Origin: Bordetella genomosp. 2
GTDB lineage: Bacteria > Pseudomonadota > Gammaproteobacteria > Burkholderiales > Burkholderiaceae_B
NCBI RefSeq assembly: GCF_002261345.1
Contig: NZ_NEVT01000003.1
Coordinates: 744,001 to 808,000 of the forward strand
Length of the DNA: 64,000 bases
Reading direction: 5' to 3'
Position numbers and translations under genes: made by a program. Below are positions 19,846 through 28,225 of this stretch, in pieces (within the stretch, counting starts at the first letter, position 1; every line of letters starts with the position of its first letter). Below the pieces are notes generated by a model. That model saw nothing but the letters and a program-made list of their open reading frames with translations. It did no database searches and had not been told where the DNA came from.

Positions 19846-21393
19846 GTGTCGTGGCAGAACGAACTGGATGAGCTCGCCTTGCGCAAGCGGCTGGCCGCCC
19901 GCATGGGCGGCGAGGAGAAAGTGCGGCGCCATCGCGACGGCGGCAAATTGCCGGTGCGCGAGCGCATCGAGCGCATGGTGGACGCGGACTCGTTCCGCGA
20001 AGTGGGAGCGCTGGCCGGCAGCGGCCAGTACGATGAGCAAGGGCGCCTGCTCGACCTGACTCCCTCCAACCTGTTGATCGGGCGGGCCCGGATCGACGCG
20101 CGGCCCGTGGTGGTGGCCGCCGACGATTTCACCGTGCGCGGCGGCGCCAACGACGGCGCGGTGGGCGACAAGCTGGTCGAGTCCGAGCGCATGGCGCACG
20201 ACCTGCGCGTGCCGCTGGTGCGCCTGGTGGACGGCACCGGCGGCGGCGGGTCGGTGCGCAATGTCGAGGTCAAGGGCCATACTTTGCTGCCCAAGCTGCG
20301 CATGTGGCCGCTGATGGCGCAGAACCTCGCCACCGTGCCGGTGGTGTCGCTGGCGCTGGGCTCGGTGGCGGGGCTGGGCGCCGCCCGCGTCGCCGCCAGC
20401 CATTACTCGGTCATGGTGCGCGACACGGCGCAGTTGTTCATCGCCGGCCCGCCGGTGGTGGCGCGCATCGGGCAGCAGCTGGACAAGAATGAACTGGGCG
20501 GCAGCGACATCCACACCCGCAATGGCGTGGTGGACGACGAGGCGGAATCCGAGGAGGCCGCCTTCGCGATGGCGCGCCGCTTCCTGTCGTACCTGCCGCG
20601 CTCGGTACACGAGCTGCCGCCGCGCGGTCCCGTGCCCGCGGCGGCCGACCCGGACCTGGCCTGGCTGCGCACGGCCGTGCCGCGCGACAGCCGCGCCGTC
20701 TACAAGATGCGGCCGATCGTCGAGGCGCTGGTGGATCCCGGCTCGTTCATGGAGCTGGGGCGCCGCTGGGGCCGCGCCGTCATCACCGGGCTGGCGCGCC
20801 TGGACGGCTGGCCGGTGGCCGTGTTCGCCAGCGATCCCTACATTTACGGCGGCGGCTGGGACGGGCCCGCCGCCGAAAAGTTCACGCGTCTGCTGGACCT
20901 GGCGGAAGCCTTTCACCTGCCGGTGGTGAATTTCGTCGACATCCCGGGTTTCCAGATCGGCCTGGCGGCCGAGAAATCCGGGGCGATGCGCTACGGGGTG
21001 CGCGCCCTGACCGCGGTGGCCCAGTCCACTGTGCCCTGGTGCACGATCCTGGTGCGCAAGGCGTTCGGCGTGGCCGCCGGCGGGCACCAGAGCGCGGGAC
21101 GCTTCAACTTCCGCTATGCGTGGCCCTCGGCGCAATGGGGCTCGCTGCCCATCGAGGGCGGCCTGGAGGTGGCCTACAAGGCCGACATCGAGGCCGCGGC
21201 GGACCCGCAGGCCAAGATGCGCGAGATCGAGGCTCGCGTGCGCAGCCTGACCTCGCCGTTCCGCAGCGCCGAGGCCTTCGTGGTCGAGGACATCATCGAC
21301 CCGGCCGAGACGCGCGCGGTGCTGCGCGAATTCATCGACGTGGTGGCGCCCCTGCGCCAGCCCGGCGAACGCCGCGCCGGCTACCGGCCTTGA
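19846..21393 (+). CDS. Acyl-CoA carboxylase, carboxyltransferase subunit
   Basis: 515 aa, GTG start with an AAAAGGAGC site. Transfers CO2 from carboxybiotin to an acyl-CoA, as in propionyl-CoA, methylcrotonyl-CoA and geranyl-CoA carboxylases. The N-terminal crotonase-like half has GKLPVRERIERMVD and the acyl-CoA oxyanion region VDGTGGGGSVRN and LGSVAGLGAAR. The C-terminal half has FVDIPGFQIGLAAEKSGAMRYG and RKAFGVAAGGHQSAGRFNFRYAWPSA. The acyl substrate cannot be told from sequence. The next two genes encode biotin carboxylase and a biotinyl carrier, so the three form one enzyme. Confidence 0.92.
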   Translation: MSWQNELDELALRKRLAARMGGEEKVRRHRDGGKLPVRERIERMVDADSFREVGALAGSGQYDEQGRLLDLTPSNLLIGRARIDARPVVVAADDFTVRGGANDGAVGDKLVESERMAHDLRVPLVRLVDGTGGGGSVRNVEVKGHTLLPKLRMWPLMAQNLATVPVVSLALGSVAGLGAARVAASHYSVMVRDTAQLFIAGPPVVARIGQQLDKNELGGSDIHTRNGVVDDEAESEEAAFAMARRFLSYLPRSVHELPPRGPVPAAADPDLAWLRTAVPRDSRAVYKMRPIVEALVDPGSFMELGRRWGRAVITGLARLDGWPVAVFASDPYIYGGGWDGPAAEKFTRLLDLAEAFHLPVVNFVDIPGFQIGLAAEKSGAMRYGVRALTAVAQSTVPWCTILVRKAFGVAAGGHQSAGRFNFRYAWPSAQWGSLPIEGGLEVAYKADIEAAADPQAKMREIEARVRSLTSPFRSAEAFVVEDIIDPAETRAVLREFIDVVAPLRQPGERRAGYRP

Positions 21394-21403
21394 GGAGCGC
21401 GCC

Positions 21404-22768
21404 ATGAAACGCGTATTGGTAGCCAACCGCGGCGCGGTCGCGCGGCGCGTGATCCGGGCGCTGCGCGAACTGGGCCTGGAGTCGGTCGCGGTGTATTCCG
21501 AGGCGGACCGCGACATGCCTTATCTGCGCGAGGCCGACCACGCCTGCCTGATCGGCCCGGCGCCGGCCGCGGCCAGCTACCTGGATGCGGCGACGCTGCT
21601 GCGCGCGGCGCGCGAGCACGGCGCCGATGCCGTGCATCCGGGCTACGGCTTCCTGTCCGAGAGCGCCGAATTTGCCCAGGCGGTGGAGGACGCCGGCCTG
21701 ACCTTCGTCGGCCCGTCGCCGCGCTGGATCCGCCTGCTGGGCCACAAAGTCCAGGCGCGCGAGGCGATGCGTGCGCGCGGCATGCCGATGGTGCCCAGCA
21801 GCGCGGTGCTGGGCGACGACCTGGATGCGGTGCGGCGGGCGGCCGCCGGGCTGGGCTATCCGGTGCTGGTCAAGCCGGCGGCGGGCGGCGGCGGCATCGG
21901 CATGGTGCCGCTGGCGGAGCCGGACGAGATCGCGACGCAGTGGCCGCGCGCCCGGGCCATGGCCGAGCGCGGCTTCGGACGCGCCGACCTGTACCTGGAG
22001 AAACTGCTGCAGGCGCCCCGCCACGTAGAGTTCCAGTTCCTGGCCGACCGTCACGGCGGCGTCCGCTGCCTGCACGAGCGCGACTGCTCGACCCAGCGGC
22101 GCCACCAGAAAGTCATCGAAGAGGCGCCGGCGCCGGGCATCGCGCGCGCCGCGCTGGAGGCGATGGCCGCGCAGCTGCGGGATATTCTGGCGGGCCTGGG
22201 CTACGACGTGATCGGCACCGTCGAGATGCTGTATACGCCGCAGACCGGATTCTCGTTCCTGGAGGTCAATACGCGCCTGCAGGTCGAGCACGCCGTCACC
22301 GAACAGATCACCGGCGTGGACCTGGTGGCCGCCCAACTGCGGCTGGCCGCGGGCGAGCGCATCGACGCGGTGCTGCCGGCCGTGCCGGCGCCATCGGGCC
22401 ATGCCGTCCAGGCGCGCGTCTATGCCGAAGACCCGTTGCGTTTCCTGCCGTCGCCCGGCCTGCTGCGGGTGTTCGAGCCGCCGGCGCGGGACGGCGTGCG
22501 GGTCGAGACAGGCTATGCGGCCGGCTGCCGGGTCTCCAGCCACTATGACCCGCTGCTGGCCAAGGTGATTGCCCACGCGGCGACGCGGGACGAGGCGATC
22601 GACCGGCTCGGGCAGGCGCTGGCGGCATTCCGCGTCGAAGGCGTCAAGACCAATATTCCATTCGTCATGCGGGTGCTGGCGGACCCGGAGTTCCGGGCCG
22701 GCCGGCTGTCGACCGGCATGGCCGCCCGCGTGCTGGCCGCCGCCGACGCGCCCGCGCAGATTTCCTGA
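21404..22768 (+). CDS. Biotin carboxylase subunit of the acyl-CoA carboxylase
   Basis: 454 aa. ATP-grasp enzyme that carboxylates protein-bound biotin with bicarbonate. N-terminal MKRVLVANRGAVARRVIRALRELG, the glycine-rich loop KPAAGGGGIGM (about 157-167), the HERDCSTQRRHQKVIEEAPAP stretch (22 residues, of which STQRRHQKVIEEAP is the core), and FLEVNTRLQVEHAVTEQ with the catalytic Glu/Asn/Arg. It ends at the biotin carboxylase domain, without the fused carrier domain seen in PccA/MccA, which is provided by the next gene. It is distinct from housekeeping AccC because of the context; no accB is adjacent. Confidence 0.94.
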   Translation: MKRVLVANRGAVARRVIRALRELGLESVAVYSEADRDMPYLREADHACLIGPAPAAASYLDAATLLRAAREHGADAVHPGYGFLSESAEFAQAVEDAGLTFVGPSPRWIRLLGHKVQAREAMRARGMPMVPSSAVLGDDLDAVRRAAAGLGYPVLVKPAAGGGGIGMVPLAEPDEIATQWPRARAMAERGFGRADLYLEKLLQAPRHVEFQFLADRHGGVRCLHERDCSTQRRHQKVIEEAPAPGIARAALEAMAAQLRDILAGLGYDVIGTVEMLYTPQTGFSFLEVNTRLQVEHAVTEQITGVDLVAAQLRLAAGERIDAVLPAVPAPSGHAVQARVYAEDPLRFLPSPGLLRVFEPPARDGVRVETGYAAGCRVSSHYDPLLAKVIAHAATRDEAIDRLGQALAAFRVEGVKTNIPFVMRVLADPEFRAGRLSTGMAARVLAAADAPAQIS

Positions 22769-22780
22769 GGAGAACACACA

Positions 22781-22993
22781 ATGAGCAAGTTGGAAACACC
22801 CGTGGGCGGCCGCGTCGTGTCGGTGGCCGTGAATGCCGGCGACCGCATTGCCGCGGGCGACGTCGTGGCCACGATCGAGTCGATGAAGATGGAGATCCCG
22901 GTGGAGGCCGAGCGCGACGGCACGGTCGCGCGCGTGCTGGCGGCGCCGGGCGAAGAGGTCGACGAGGGCCAGGCGCTGCTGGAGCTGGAGTGA
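22781..22993 (+). CDS. Stand-alone biotinyl carrier domain protein
   Basis: 70 aa only, one complete biotinyl/lipoyl hammerhead. The biotinylation site is Lys36 in TIESMKMEIP. N-terminal KLETPVGGRVVSVAVNAGDRIAAGD, C-terminal APGEEVDEGQALLELE. It lacks the N-terminal extension of AccB (about 150 aa) and serves the flanking biotin carboxylase and carboxyltransferase. An AGGAG site precedes the ATG. Its stop overlaps an in-frame GTG that could start the next gene. It must be biotinylated by BirA. Confidence 0.95.
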   Translation: MSKLETPVGGRVVSVAVNAGDRIAAGDVVATIESMKMEIPVEAERDGTVARVLAAPGEEVDEGQALLELE

Positions 22994-22998
22994 AGGCC

Positions 22999-25089
22999 AT
23001 GCCCACCATTCACACGGAAATGCGGGCGCAGGGCAGCGTGGCGCTGCTGACGCTCGACCACCCGCCGGTCAACAGCCTGGGCGCCGCCACGCGCCAGGAG
23101 CTGCACGCCGCCGTCGACGCCGCGCTGGCCGACCCGCAGGTCGTGGCGGTGGTGCTGGCGGGGGCCGGCAAGCTGTTTTGCGGCGGCGCCGAGATCCGCG
23201 AATTCAATACGCCGCAATCGACGCGCGAACCGACGCTGCGCGACATCGTCCGGCAGTTCGAGCGCGCCGGCAAGCCGATCGTGGCCGCCATTCATGGCAT
23301 GGCGCTCGGCGGCGGACTGGAGCTGGCGCTCGGGTGCCACTATCGAGTGGCCGGGCACGACGCCATGCTGGGCCTGCCCGAGGTGAAGCTGGGCATTCTG
23401 CCGGGCGGCGGCGGCACCCAGCGCCTGCCGCGCGCCATCGGCGTGGCGCGGGCGCTGGACATGATCGTCACGGGCGATCCGGTTGACGCGCGCACCGCGG
23501 CGCAATGGGGCCTGGTGGACGCGGTGTTCGAGGACGACCTGGTGGCCCGGGCGGTCGATTATGCGCGGCGGCAGGCCGGCGCCGCGCTCGACCAGCGGGT
23601 GCTGGGCGCGCGCCGCGCGGCGCCGCCGGCCGACGCGTCGGTCTATGCGCGCGCGCGCGCCCTGGGCGAGCGGCGCTATCGCGGCTGCGTCGCGCCGGCC
23701 ACCTGCGTGGATTGCGTCGAGCAAGCCGCGGCCAGCGATATCGACGCGGGCCTGGCCTATGAGCGCCGGCGTTTCGTCGAACTGGTGGAAGGCGGGCAAT
23801 CGCGCGCGCAACGGCATTTGTTCTTCGCCGAGCGGCAGGCCCAGAAGCTGCCCGCCGAGTGGCGCGGCGACCTGGCGTTCGCGACCGTCGGCGTGGTGGG
23901 CGCCGGCACCATGGGCGGAGGCATCGCCATGAGCCTGGCCAATGCCGGGATCGACGTGGTCCTGGTCGAGCGCGACGCGGCGGCCCTGGAGCGCGGCTGG
24001 GCCACCATCCAGAAGAACTATGCCGCCACCGTGGCCAAGGGCCGCCTGACCGGGGCCGAGCGCGACGCGCGCCTGGGCCGCATCCGCCGCAGCCTCGACA
24101 TGGCGGAGCTGGCCGACGCGGACCTGGTGATCGAAGCGGCATTCGAAGACATGGCGGTCAAGCTCGATCTGTTCCGGGCGCTGGACCGGGCCTGCAAGCC
24201 GCAGGCCGTGCTGGCGTCGAACACGTCGCGCCTGGATATCGACGCGCTGGCCGACGCCACCGGGCGCCCCGAGCGCGTGCTGGGCACGCATTTCTTCAGC
24301 CCCGCCAATGTCATGAGGCTGGTCGAGGTGGTGCGCGGGCGGCGCACCGGCGGCGCCGTCATTGCTTCGGTGTTCCGCCTGGCGCGCCGCATCGGCAAGC
24401 TGCCGGTGCTGGTCGGCGTCTGCGACGGCTTCGTCGGCAACCGCATGGTCAGCCCGTACACCCGCGAGGCGCATTTCCTGCTGGAAGAGGGCGCCTCGCC
24501 GCAGCAGGTCGACGGCGCGCTGCAGCGCTTCGGCTTCGCCATGGGCCCACTGCGCATGGCCGATATGGCCGGCCTGGATATCAGTTGGGCGGCGCGCAAG
24601 CGGCTGGCGCCCACCCGGCCGGCGCACTTGCGCTATTCGCGGGTGGCCGACAGCCTGTGCGAGCAGGGCAGGCTGGGCCAGAAGACTGGCGCTGGCTTCT
24701 ACCTCTATGCGCCCGGCAGCCGCGACCCGCTGCCCGATCCCGAGGTGGACGCCCTGATCGCGCGCTGCGCGCGCGAGGACGGCATCGCGCGGCGCGACAT
24801 CAGCGACGCCGAGATTGTGCAGCGCACCGTGTATGCGCTGGTCAACGAAGGGGCGAAGATCCTCGAGGAAGGAATTGCCGCCCGCGCTTCGGATATCGAC
24901 GTGATCTACGCCAACGGCTACGGCTTCCCCATACACCGGGGCGGGCCGATGTTCTACGCCAGCCAGGTCGGCCTGCCGGAAGTGCTGCAGACCATCGAGC
25001 GCTTCCATCGCGAGCACGGCGAGCTGTGGACGCCGGCGCCGCTGCTGCGGCGGCTGGCGCAGGAAGGCCGCGATTTCGACGCCGCATGA
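22999..25089 (+). CDS. Enoyl-CoA hydratase / 3-hydroxyacyl-CoA dehydrogenase fusion (FadB/FadJ type)
   Basis: 696 aa from the ATG at 22999. A GTG at 22990 would add three residues, but GGAG at 22987-22990 is correctly spaced for the ATG. It hydrates an enoyl-CoA and oxidises the product. The N-terminal crotonase domain has the oxyanion segment HGMALGGGLELALGCHYR and the acidic residue in LPEVKLGILPGGGGTQRLPRAIG. The dehydrogenase domain begins near 296 (VGVVGAGTMGGGIAMSLANAG), with NTSRLDIDALA and the catalytic His in THFFSPANVMRLVE. Two C-terminal dimerisation domains follow. The fatty-acid oxidation partner FadA is absent; instead a DUF35-thiolase pair follows, so the pathway is dedicated rather than general beta-oxidation. 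Confidence 0.95.
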   Translation: MPTIHTEMRAQGSVALLTLDHPPVNSLGAATRQELHAAVDAALADPQVVAVVLAGAGKLFCGGAEIREFNTPQSTREPTLRDIVRQFERAGKPIVAAIHGMALGGGLELALGCHYRVAGHDAMLGLPEVKLGILPGGGGTQRLPRAIGVARALDMIVTGDPVDARTAAQWGLVDAVFEDDLVARAVDYARRQAGAALDQRVLGARRAAPPADASVYARARALGERRYRGCVAPATCVDCVEQAAASDIDAGLAYERRRFVELVEGGQSRAQRHLFFAERQAQKLPAEWRGDLAFATVGVVGAGTMGGGIAMSLANAGIDVVLVERDAAALERGWATIQKNYAATVAKGRLTGAERDARLGRIRRSLDMAELADADLVIEAAFEDMAVKLDLFRALDRACKPQAVLASNTSRLDIDALADATGRPERVLGTHFFSPANVMRLVEVVRGRRTGGAVIASVFRLARRIGKLPVLVGVCDGFVGNRMVSPYTREAHFLLEEGASPQQVDGALQRFGFAMGPLRMADMAGLDISWAARKRLAPTRPAHLRYSRVADSLCEQGRLGQKTGAGFYLYAPGSRDPLPDPEVDALIARCAREDGIARRDISDAEIVQRTVYALVNEGAKILEEGIAARASDIDVIYANGYGFPIHRGGPMFYASQVGLPEVLQTIERFHREHGELWTPAPLLRRLAQEGRDFDAA

Positions 25090-25165
25090 CCATGACCCAC
25101 AGGCGGGGAGCGGACGCGGCGCGCCTGCGCCGCTTCCCGCGGCACATAGAGAAAAGGAGACCCGC

Positions 25166-25555
25166 ATGACTGACGCGATGCCCGGGCCGGGCCCGCAGGC
25201 GCGTTATTTCGCCGCGCTGGCCGCAGGCCGGTTCGAGATCCAGCGCTGCGACGCCTGCCAGGCGTGCCAGTTCTTTCCCCGCGCGATATGCATGCACTGC
25301 GGCGCCGCCCGCCTGCAGTGGTTTCGTCCCAGCGGCCGCGGCACGGTGTATTCCACCAGCGTGGTGCGGCGCAAGCCCGAGGCGGGCGGCGACTACAACG
25401 TGGCGTTGGTCGACCTCGAAGAAGGGGTGCGCCTGATGAGCCGCGTCGAGGGGCTGGCCCCGGGCGCGGTGCGCATCGGCATGGCGGTACAGGCGCGAGT
25501 ACGGTCCGATGGGGCGGAGCCGTCGCTCGTTTTCGTGGCGCGGGAGGAAGCATGA
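25166..25555 (+). CDS. DUF35 Zn-ribbon/OB-fold acyl-CoA-associated protein
   Basis: 129 aa. A rubredoxin-like zinc ribbon (C28-x2-C31 and C42-x2-C45, in RCDACQACQFFPRAICMHC) precedes an OB fold (GRGTVYSTSVVRR ... YNVALVDLEEGVRLMSRVEG). DUF35 proteins are obligatory partners of some thiolase-fold enzymes, presenting the acyl-CoA to them, for example in steroid side-chain aldolases, in archaeal HMG-CoA synthesis and with BbsB in benzylsuccinate breakdown. The start ATG has a GGAG site; the stop overlaps the thiolase-fold gene by 4 bases (ATGA), which implies a 1:1 complex. Confidence 0.92.
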   Translation: MTDAMPGPGPQARYFAALAAGRFEIQRCDACQACQFFPRAICMHCGAARLQWFRPSGRGTVYSTSVVRRKPEAGGDYNVALVDLEEGVRLMSRVEGLAPGAVRIGMAVQARVRSDGAEPSLVFVAREEA

Positions 25556-26727
25556 AGAACCTGGAGAACCTGCGTGGCCAAGTCGCCATCGTGGGGGTAG
25601 GACACGCCGGCATGGGCGAAGCCCATGGCCATACCGAAATGGAGATTCTCGCGCAGGCCGCCGCCCGCGCCGTCGCCGACGCCGGCCTGTCGATGCGCGA
25701 CATCGACGGCCTGGCGACCTGCAGCTCGTCGGCCACCATGTGGAGCATGCCGGTGGCCGAATACCTCGGCCTGCGGCCCCGCTACATCGAGGCGACCATG
25801 CTGGGCGGGTCCAGCTTCGTGGCGCATCTGCTGCCCTCGGTCATGGCCCTCGTGGCGGGCCAGTGCGACGCCGTGCTGGTGTGCTACGGCAGTACCCAGA
25901 AAACCGCCACCTTCGGCCGCAAGGAAGGCGTCAAGGCGCGCGCCCTGCTCGATCCGCAGCCGTTCGAGCAGCCTTATGCGCCGCTCTCGCCAGTCACCTC
26001 CTATGCGCTGGCCGCCGCGCGGCACATACACCAGTACGGCACCACGCGCGAGCAGCTGGCCGAGGTGGCCGTGGCCGCGCGGCAGTGGGCGCGGCTCAAT
26101 CCCGAGGCCGCCATGCGGGATCCCCTGTCCATCGAGGACGTGCTGGGCGCGCGCATGGTGTCCGACCCGCTGGGCGTGCGCGATTGCTGCCTGGTCACCG
26201 ATGGCGCCGGCGCCTATGTGATGGTGCGCGCCGACCGCGCGCGCGACCTGGCGCAGCCGCCGGTGTATGTGCTGGGCAGCGCCACCGCGGTGTGGAACCG
26301 GCAGATATCCAGCATGGCGGACCTGACCGTCACCGCCGCCGCGGAATCGGGGCGGCGCGCCTTCGACATGGCCGGGCTGGGCGTGGACGATATCGACGTG
26401 GTCGAGCTGTACGACGCTTTCACCATCAATACCCTGCTGTTCCTGGAGGACCTCGGCTTCTGCCGCAAGGGCGAAGGCGGGGCGTTCGTGCAGGGCGGCG
26501 CCATTGCGCCGGGCGGGCGCCTGCCGGTCAACACCAATGGCGGCGGATTGTCGTGCGTGCACCCCGGCATGTACGGCATCTTCCTCATCATCGAGGCGGT
26601 CCGGCAACTGCGCGCCCAGGCCGGCCAGCGCCAGGTCGCGGGGGCCGAGATCGCGCTGGTGCACGGCAACGGCGGCACGCTGTCCAGCCAGTCGACCGCC
26701 ATCCTGGGCGGGCCGGCCGCGCGCTAG
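25552..26727 (+). CDS. Thiolase-fold enzyme lacking both catalytic cysteines (candidate retro-aldolase, SCPx/Ltp2-like)
   Basis: 391 aa. The fold is recognised from VAIVGVGHAGMGEAHGHTEMEI, DIDGLATCSS, DDIDVVELYDAFTIN, NTNGGGLSCVHPG and the C-terminal glycine loop. In true thiolases a nucleophilic Cys sits where this protein reads TMLGGSSFVAH (82-92), and the acid/base Cys of CxGGG is replaced in LVHGNGGTLSSQS. The HP dyad is kept in CVHPG. Loss of both cysteines together with a coupled DUF35 partner is the pattern of Ltp2-type aldolases, which cleave a beta-hydroxyacyl-CoA without free CoA. Chemistry is inferred; it will probably be annotated elsewhere simply as acetyl-CoA acetyltransferase. 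Confidence 0.85.
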   Translation: MKNLENLRGQVAIVGVGHAGMGEAHGHTEMEILAQAAARAVADAGLSMRDIDGLATCSSSATMWSMPVAEYLGLRPRYIEATMLGGSSFVAHLLPSVMALVAGQCDAVLVCYGSTQKTATFGRKEGVKARALLDPQPFEQPYAPLSPVTSYALAAARHIHQYGTTREQLAEVAVAARQWARLNPEAAMRDPLSIEDVLGARMVSDPLGVRDCCLVTDGAGAYVMVRADRARDLAQPPVYVLGSATAVWNRQISSMADLTVTAAAESGRRAFDMAGLGVDDIDVVELYDAFTINTLLFLEDLGFCRKGEGGAFVQGGAIAPGGRLPVNTNGGGLSCVHPGMYGIFLIIEAVRQLRAQAGQRQVAGAEIALVHGNGGTLSSQSTAILGGPAAR

Positions 26728-26755
26728 CCGCGGCCGCATCGCAAGGAGAACCGAG

Positions 26756-27448
26756 ATGTTGGACAAGACTGTGGAATCGCTGCACGAGGCCGTGGCCGGC
26801 GTGCAGGACGGCGCCGTCGTGCTGATCGGCGGCTTCGGCGCGTCGGGTGTGCCGACGGCCTTGATCTGCGCCTTGCTGGAACAGGGCGCGCGCGAACTGA
26901 CGATCGTCAATAACAATGCCGGCAACGGCGCGCGCGGGCTGAGCCAGCTGATCGAAGCCGGACGCGTGCGCAAGATGATCTGCTCGTTCGCGCGCTCGTC
27001 CGACCGCAAGAATCCCAACGCGGCGGCGTTCGCCGAGGCGTACCGCGCCGGCAGGATCGAGCTCGAATGCGTGCCGCAGGGCACCATGGCCGAGCGCATG
27101 CGGGCCGCGGGCGCCGGCATGGGGCCGTTTTTCACGCCCACGGCATACGGCACCCCGCTGGCGCGCGGCAAGGAGACGCGCGTCATCGACGGCGTGGGTT
27201 ATGTACTGGAAACGCCGCTCAAGGGCGATGTGGCCCTGGTCAAGGCGCAGCGGGGCGACCGCTGGGGCAACCTGGTGTACCGCTATGCCGGCCGCAATTT
27301 CGCGCCGGTGATGTGCATGGCGGCCACGCTGACCGTGGCGCAGGTCGACGAGATCGTACCGCTGGGCGCCCTGGAGCCGCAGCATGTCATGACGCCGGGC
27401 ATTTTCGTGCAGCGCGTGGTGCAGGCGGGAGGCGAGCATGAACATTGA
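26756..27448 (+). CDS. 3-oxoacid CoA-transferase, subunit A
   Basis: 230 aa. Alpha subunit of a family I CoA-transferase of the SCOT/3-oxoadipate (PcaI) type. N-terminal DGAVVLIGGFGASGVPTALICALLEQG, then LTIVNNNAGNGARGLSQLI, FTPTAYGTPLARGKE and the C-terminal MTPGIFVQRVV. The ATG at 26756 has an AAGGAG site. It overlaps subunit B by 11 bases. It would activate the pathway acid with CoA taken from succinyl-CoA or another acyl-CoA, or release the final product. The context is not protocatechuate breakdown, so pcaI is not a safe symbol. Confidence 0.93.
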   Translation: MLDKTVESLHEAVAGVQDGAVVLIGGFGASGVPTALICALLEQGARELTIVNNNAGNGARGLSQLIEAGRVRKMICSFARSSDRKNPNAAAFAEAYRAGRIELECVPQGTMAERMRAAGAGMGPFFTPTAYGTPLARGKETRVIDGVGYVLETPLKGDVALVKAQRGDRWGNLVYRYAGRNFAPVMCMAATLTVAQVDEIVPLGALEPQHVMTPGIFVQRVVQAGGEHEH

Positions 27449-28115
27449 AAAACTGTCGCGCCGCGAAATCGCGCGGCTGGTGGCGCAAGACATTCCGGAC
27501 GGCGCCTATGTGAACCTGGGCATCGGCATCCCGACGCTGGTGGCCGGCTTCCTGCCGGCCGGCCGCGACGTGATCCTGCATACCGAGAACGGCATCGTCG
27601 GGATGGGGCCGGGCGACCCCGCGCGGCCGCTCGACCTGGACCTGATCAATGCCAGCAAGGAGGCCGTGACCCTGCTGCCCGGCGCGTCGATCACCGACCA
27701 CGTGGTGTCGTTCGCCATGATGCGCGGGGGCCACCTCGACCTGACGGTGCTGGGGGCGTTCCAGGTGTCGGGCCGCGGCGACCTGGCCAATTGGGATACC
27801 GGCGAGCCCGGCACCATCCCGGCGGTGGGCGGCGCCATGGACCTGGCGGCCGGCGCGCGCCAGGTCTATATCACCATGGAACACACGACCAAGCAGGGCG
27901 TGCCCAAGATCGTGCGGGAATGCAGTTATCCGCTGACCGGCGCCGGCGTGGTCGACCGCATCTACACGGACTTGGCCATCATTGACGTGACGCCGGCCGG
28001 GCTGGTGGTGCGCGGCATGGTGGCGGGCCTGGCCTTGGGCGCGCTGCAGGCCGTGACGGATTGTCCCTTGACGCTGGCGCCCCAGTGGCGCGAACTGCGG
28101 CCCGGCGCGGCCTAG
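27438..28115 (+). CDS. 3-oxoacid CoA-transferase, subunit B
   Basis: 225 aa. Beta subunit of the CoA-transferase. The catalytic glutamate is in HTENGIVGMGPG (about residue 50), preceded by the oxyanion segment VNLGIGIPTLVAGFLP. The family C-terminal part has CSYPLTGAGVVDRIYTDLAIIDVTPAGL. It resembles PcaJ/ScoB. Last gene of the operon that begins at 17820; a new promoter starts 22 bp after its stop. Confidence 0.94.
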   Translation: MNIEKLSRREIARLVAQDIPDGAYVNLGIGIPTLVAGFLPAGRDVILHTENGIVGMGPGDPARPLDLDLINASKEAVTLLPGASITDHVVSFAMMRGGHLDLTVLGAFQVSGRGDLANWDTGEPGTIPAVGGAMDLAAGARQVYITMEHTTKQGVPKIVRECSYPLTGAGVVDRIYTDLAIIDVTPAGLVVRGMVAGLALGALQAVTDCPLTLAPQWRELRPGAA

Positions 28116-28136
28116 GAACCTGCTGGTACTCCCCGG

Positions 28137-28166
28137 TTGACAGGGCAAATTTGCTTTGCCTAGAAT
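28137..28166 (+). promoter_or_regulatory. Sigma70-type promoter of the SCP2/transport operon
   Basis: TTGACA (28137-28142), an 18-bp spacer and TAGAAT (28161-28166). Transcription should begin near 28173, inside the first of two tandem operator-like dyads. Confidence 0.72.
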
Positions 28167-28205
28167 GTTCTTATAGAAAGAATAAACGTTCTGTACAAAA
28201 GAACG
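28167..28205. promoter_or_regulatory. Tandem IclR-type operators (copies 2 and 3)
   Basis: GTTCTTATAGAAAGAAT (28167-28183, imperfect) and GTTCTGTACAAAAGAAC (28188-28204, with an extra C/G pair giving 28187-28205). The centres are 21 bp apart, two helical turns, as expected for two regulator dimers on one DNA face. The second copy differs from the operator at 17753-17769 only at the Y/N positions of GTTCTGYACAANNGAAC. Confidence 0.68.
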
Positions 28206-28225
28206 ATTCTAAAAAGGAAGGAGAC

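Noticed and set aside
18721-21516. 931-aa open frame antisense to the binding-protein and carboxyltransferase genes
   Set aside because: The frame has no recognisable domain, no ribosome site and low-complexity composition; the plus-strand genes are clearly real.
22990-22992. GTG as the start of the hydratase/dehydrogenase fusion
   Set aside because: The GGAG at 22987-22990 overlaps it; the ATG at 22999 is correctly spaced.
22543-25167. 874-aa open frame antisense to the hydratase/dehydrogenase fusion
   Set aside because: Shadow frame in high-GC DNA, covering a strongly supported gene on the other strand.
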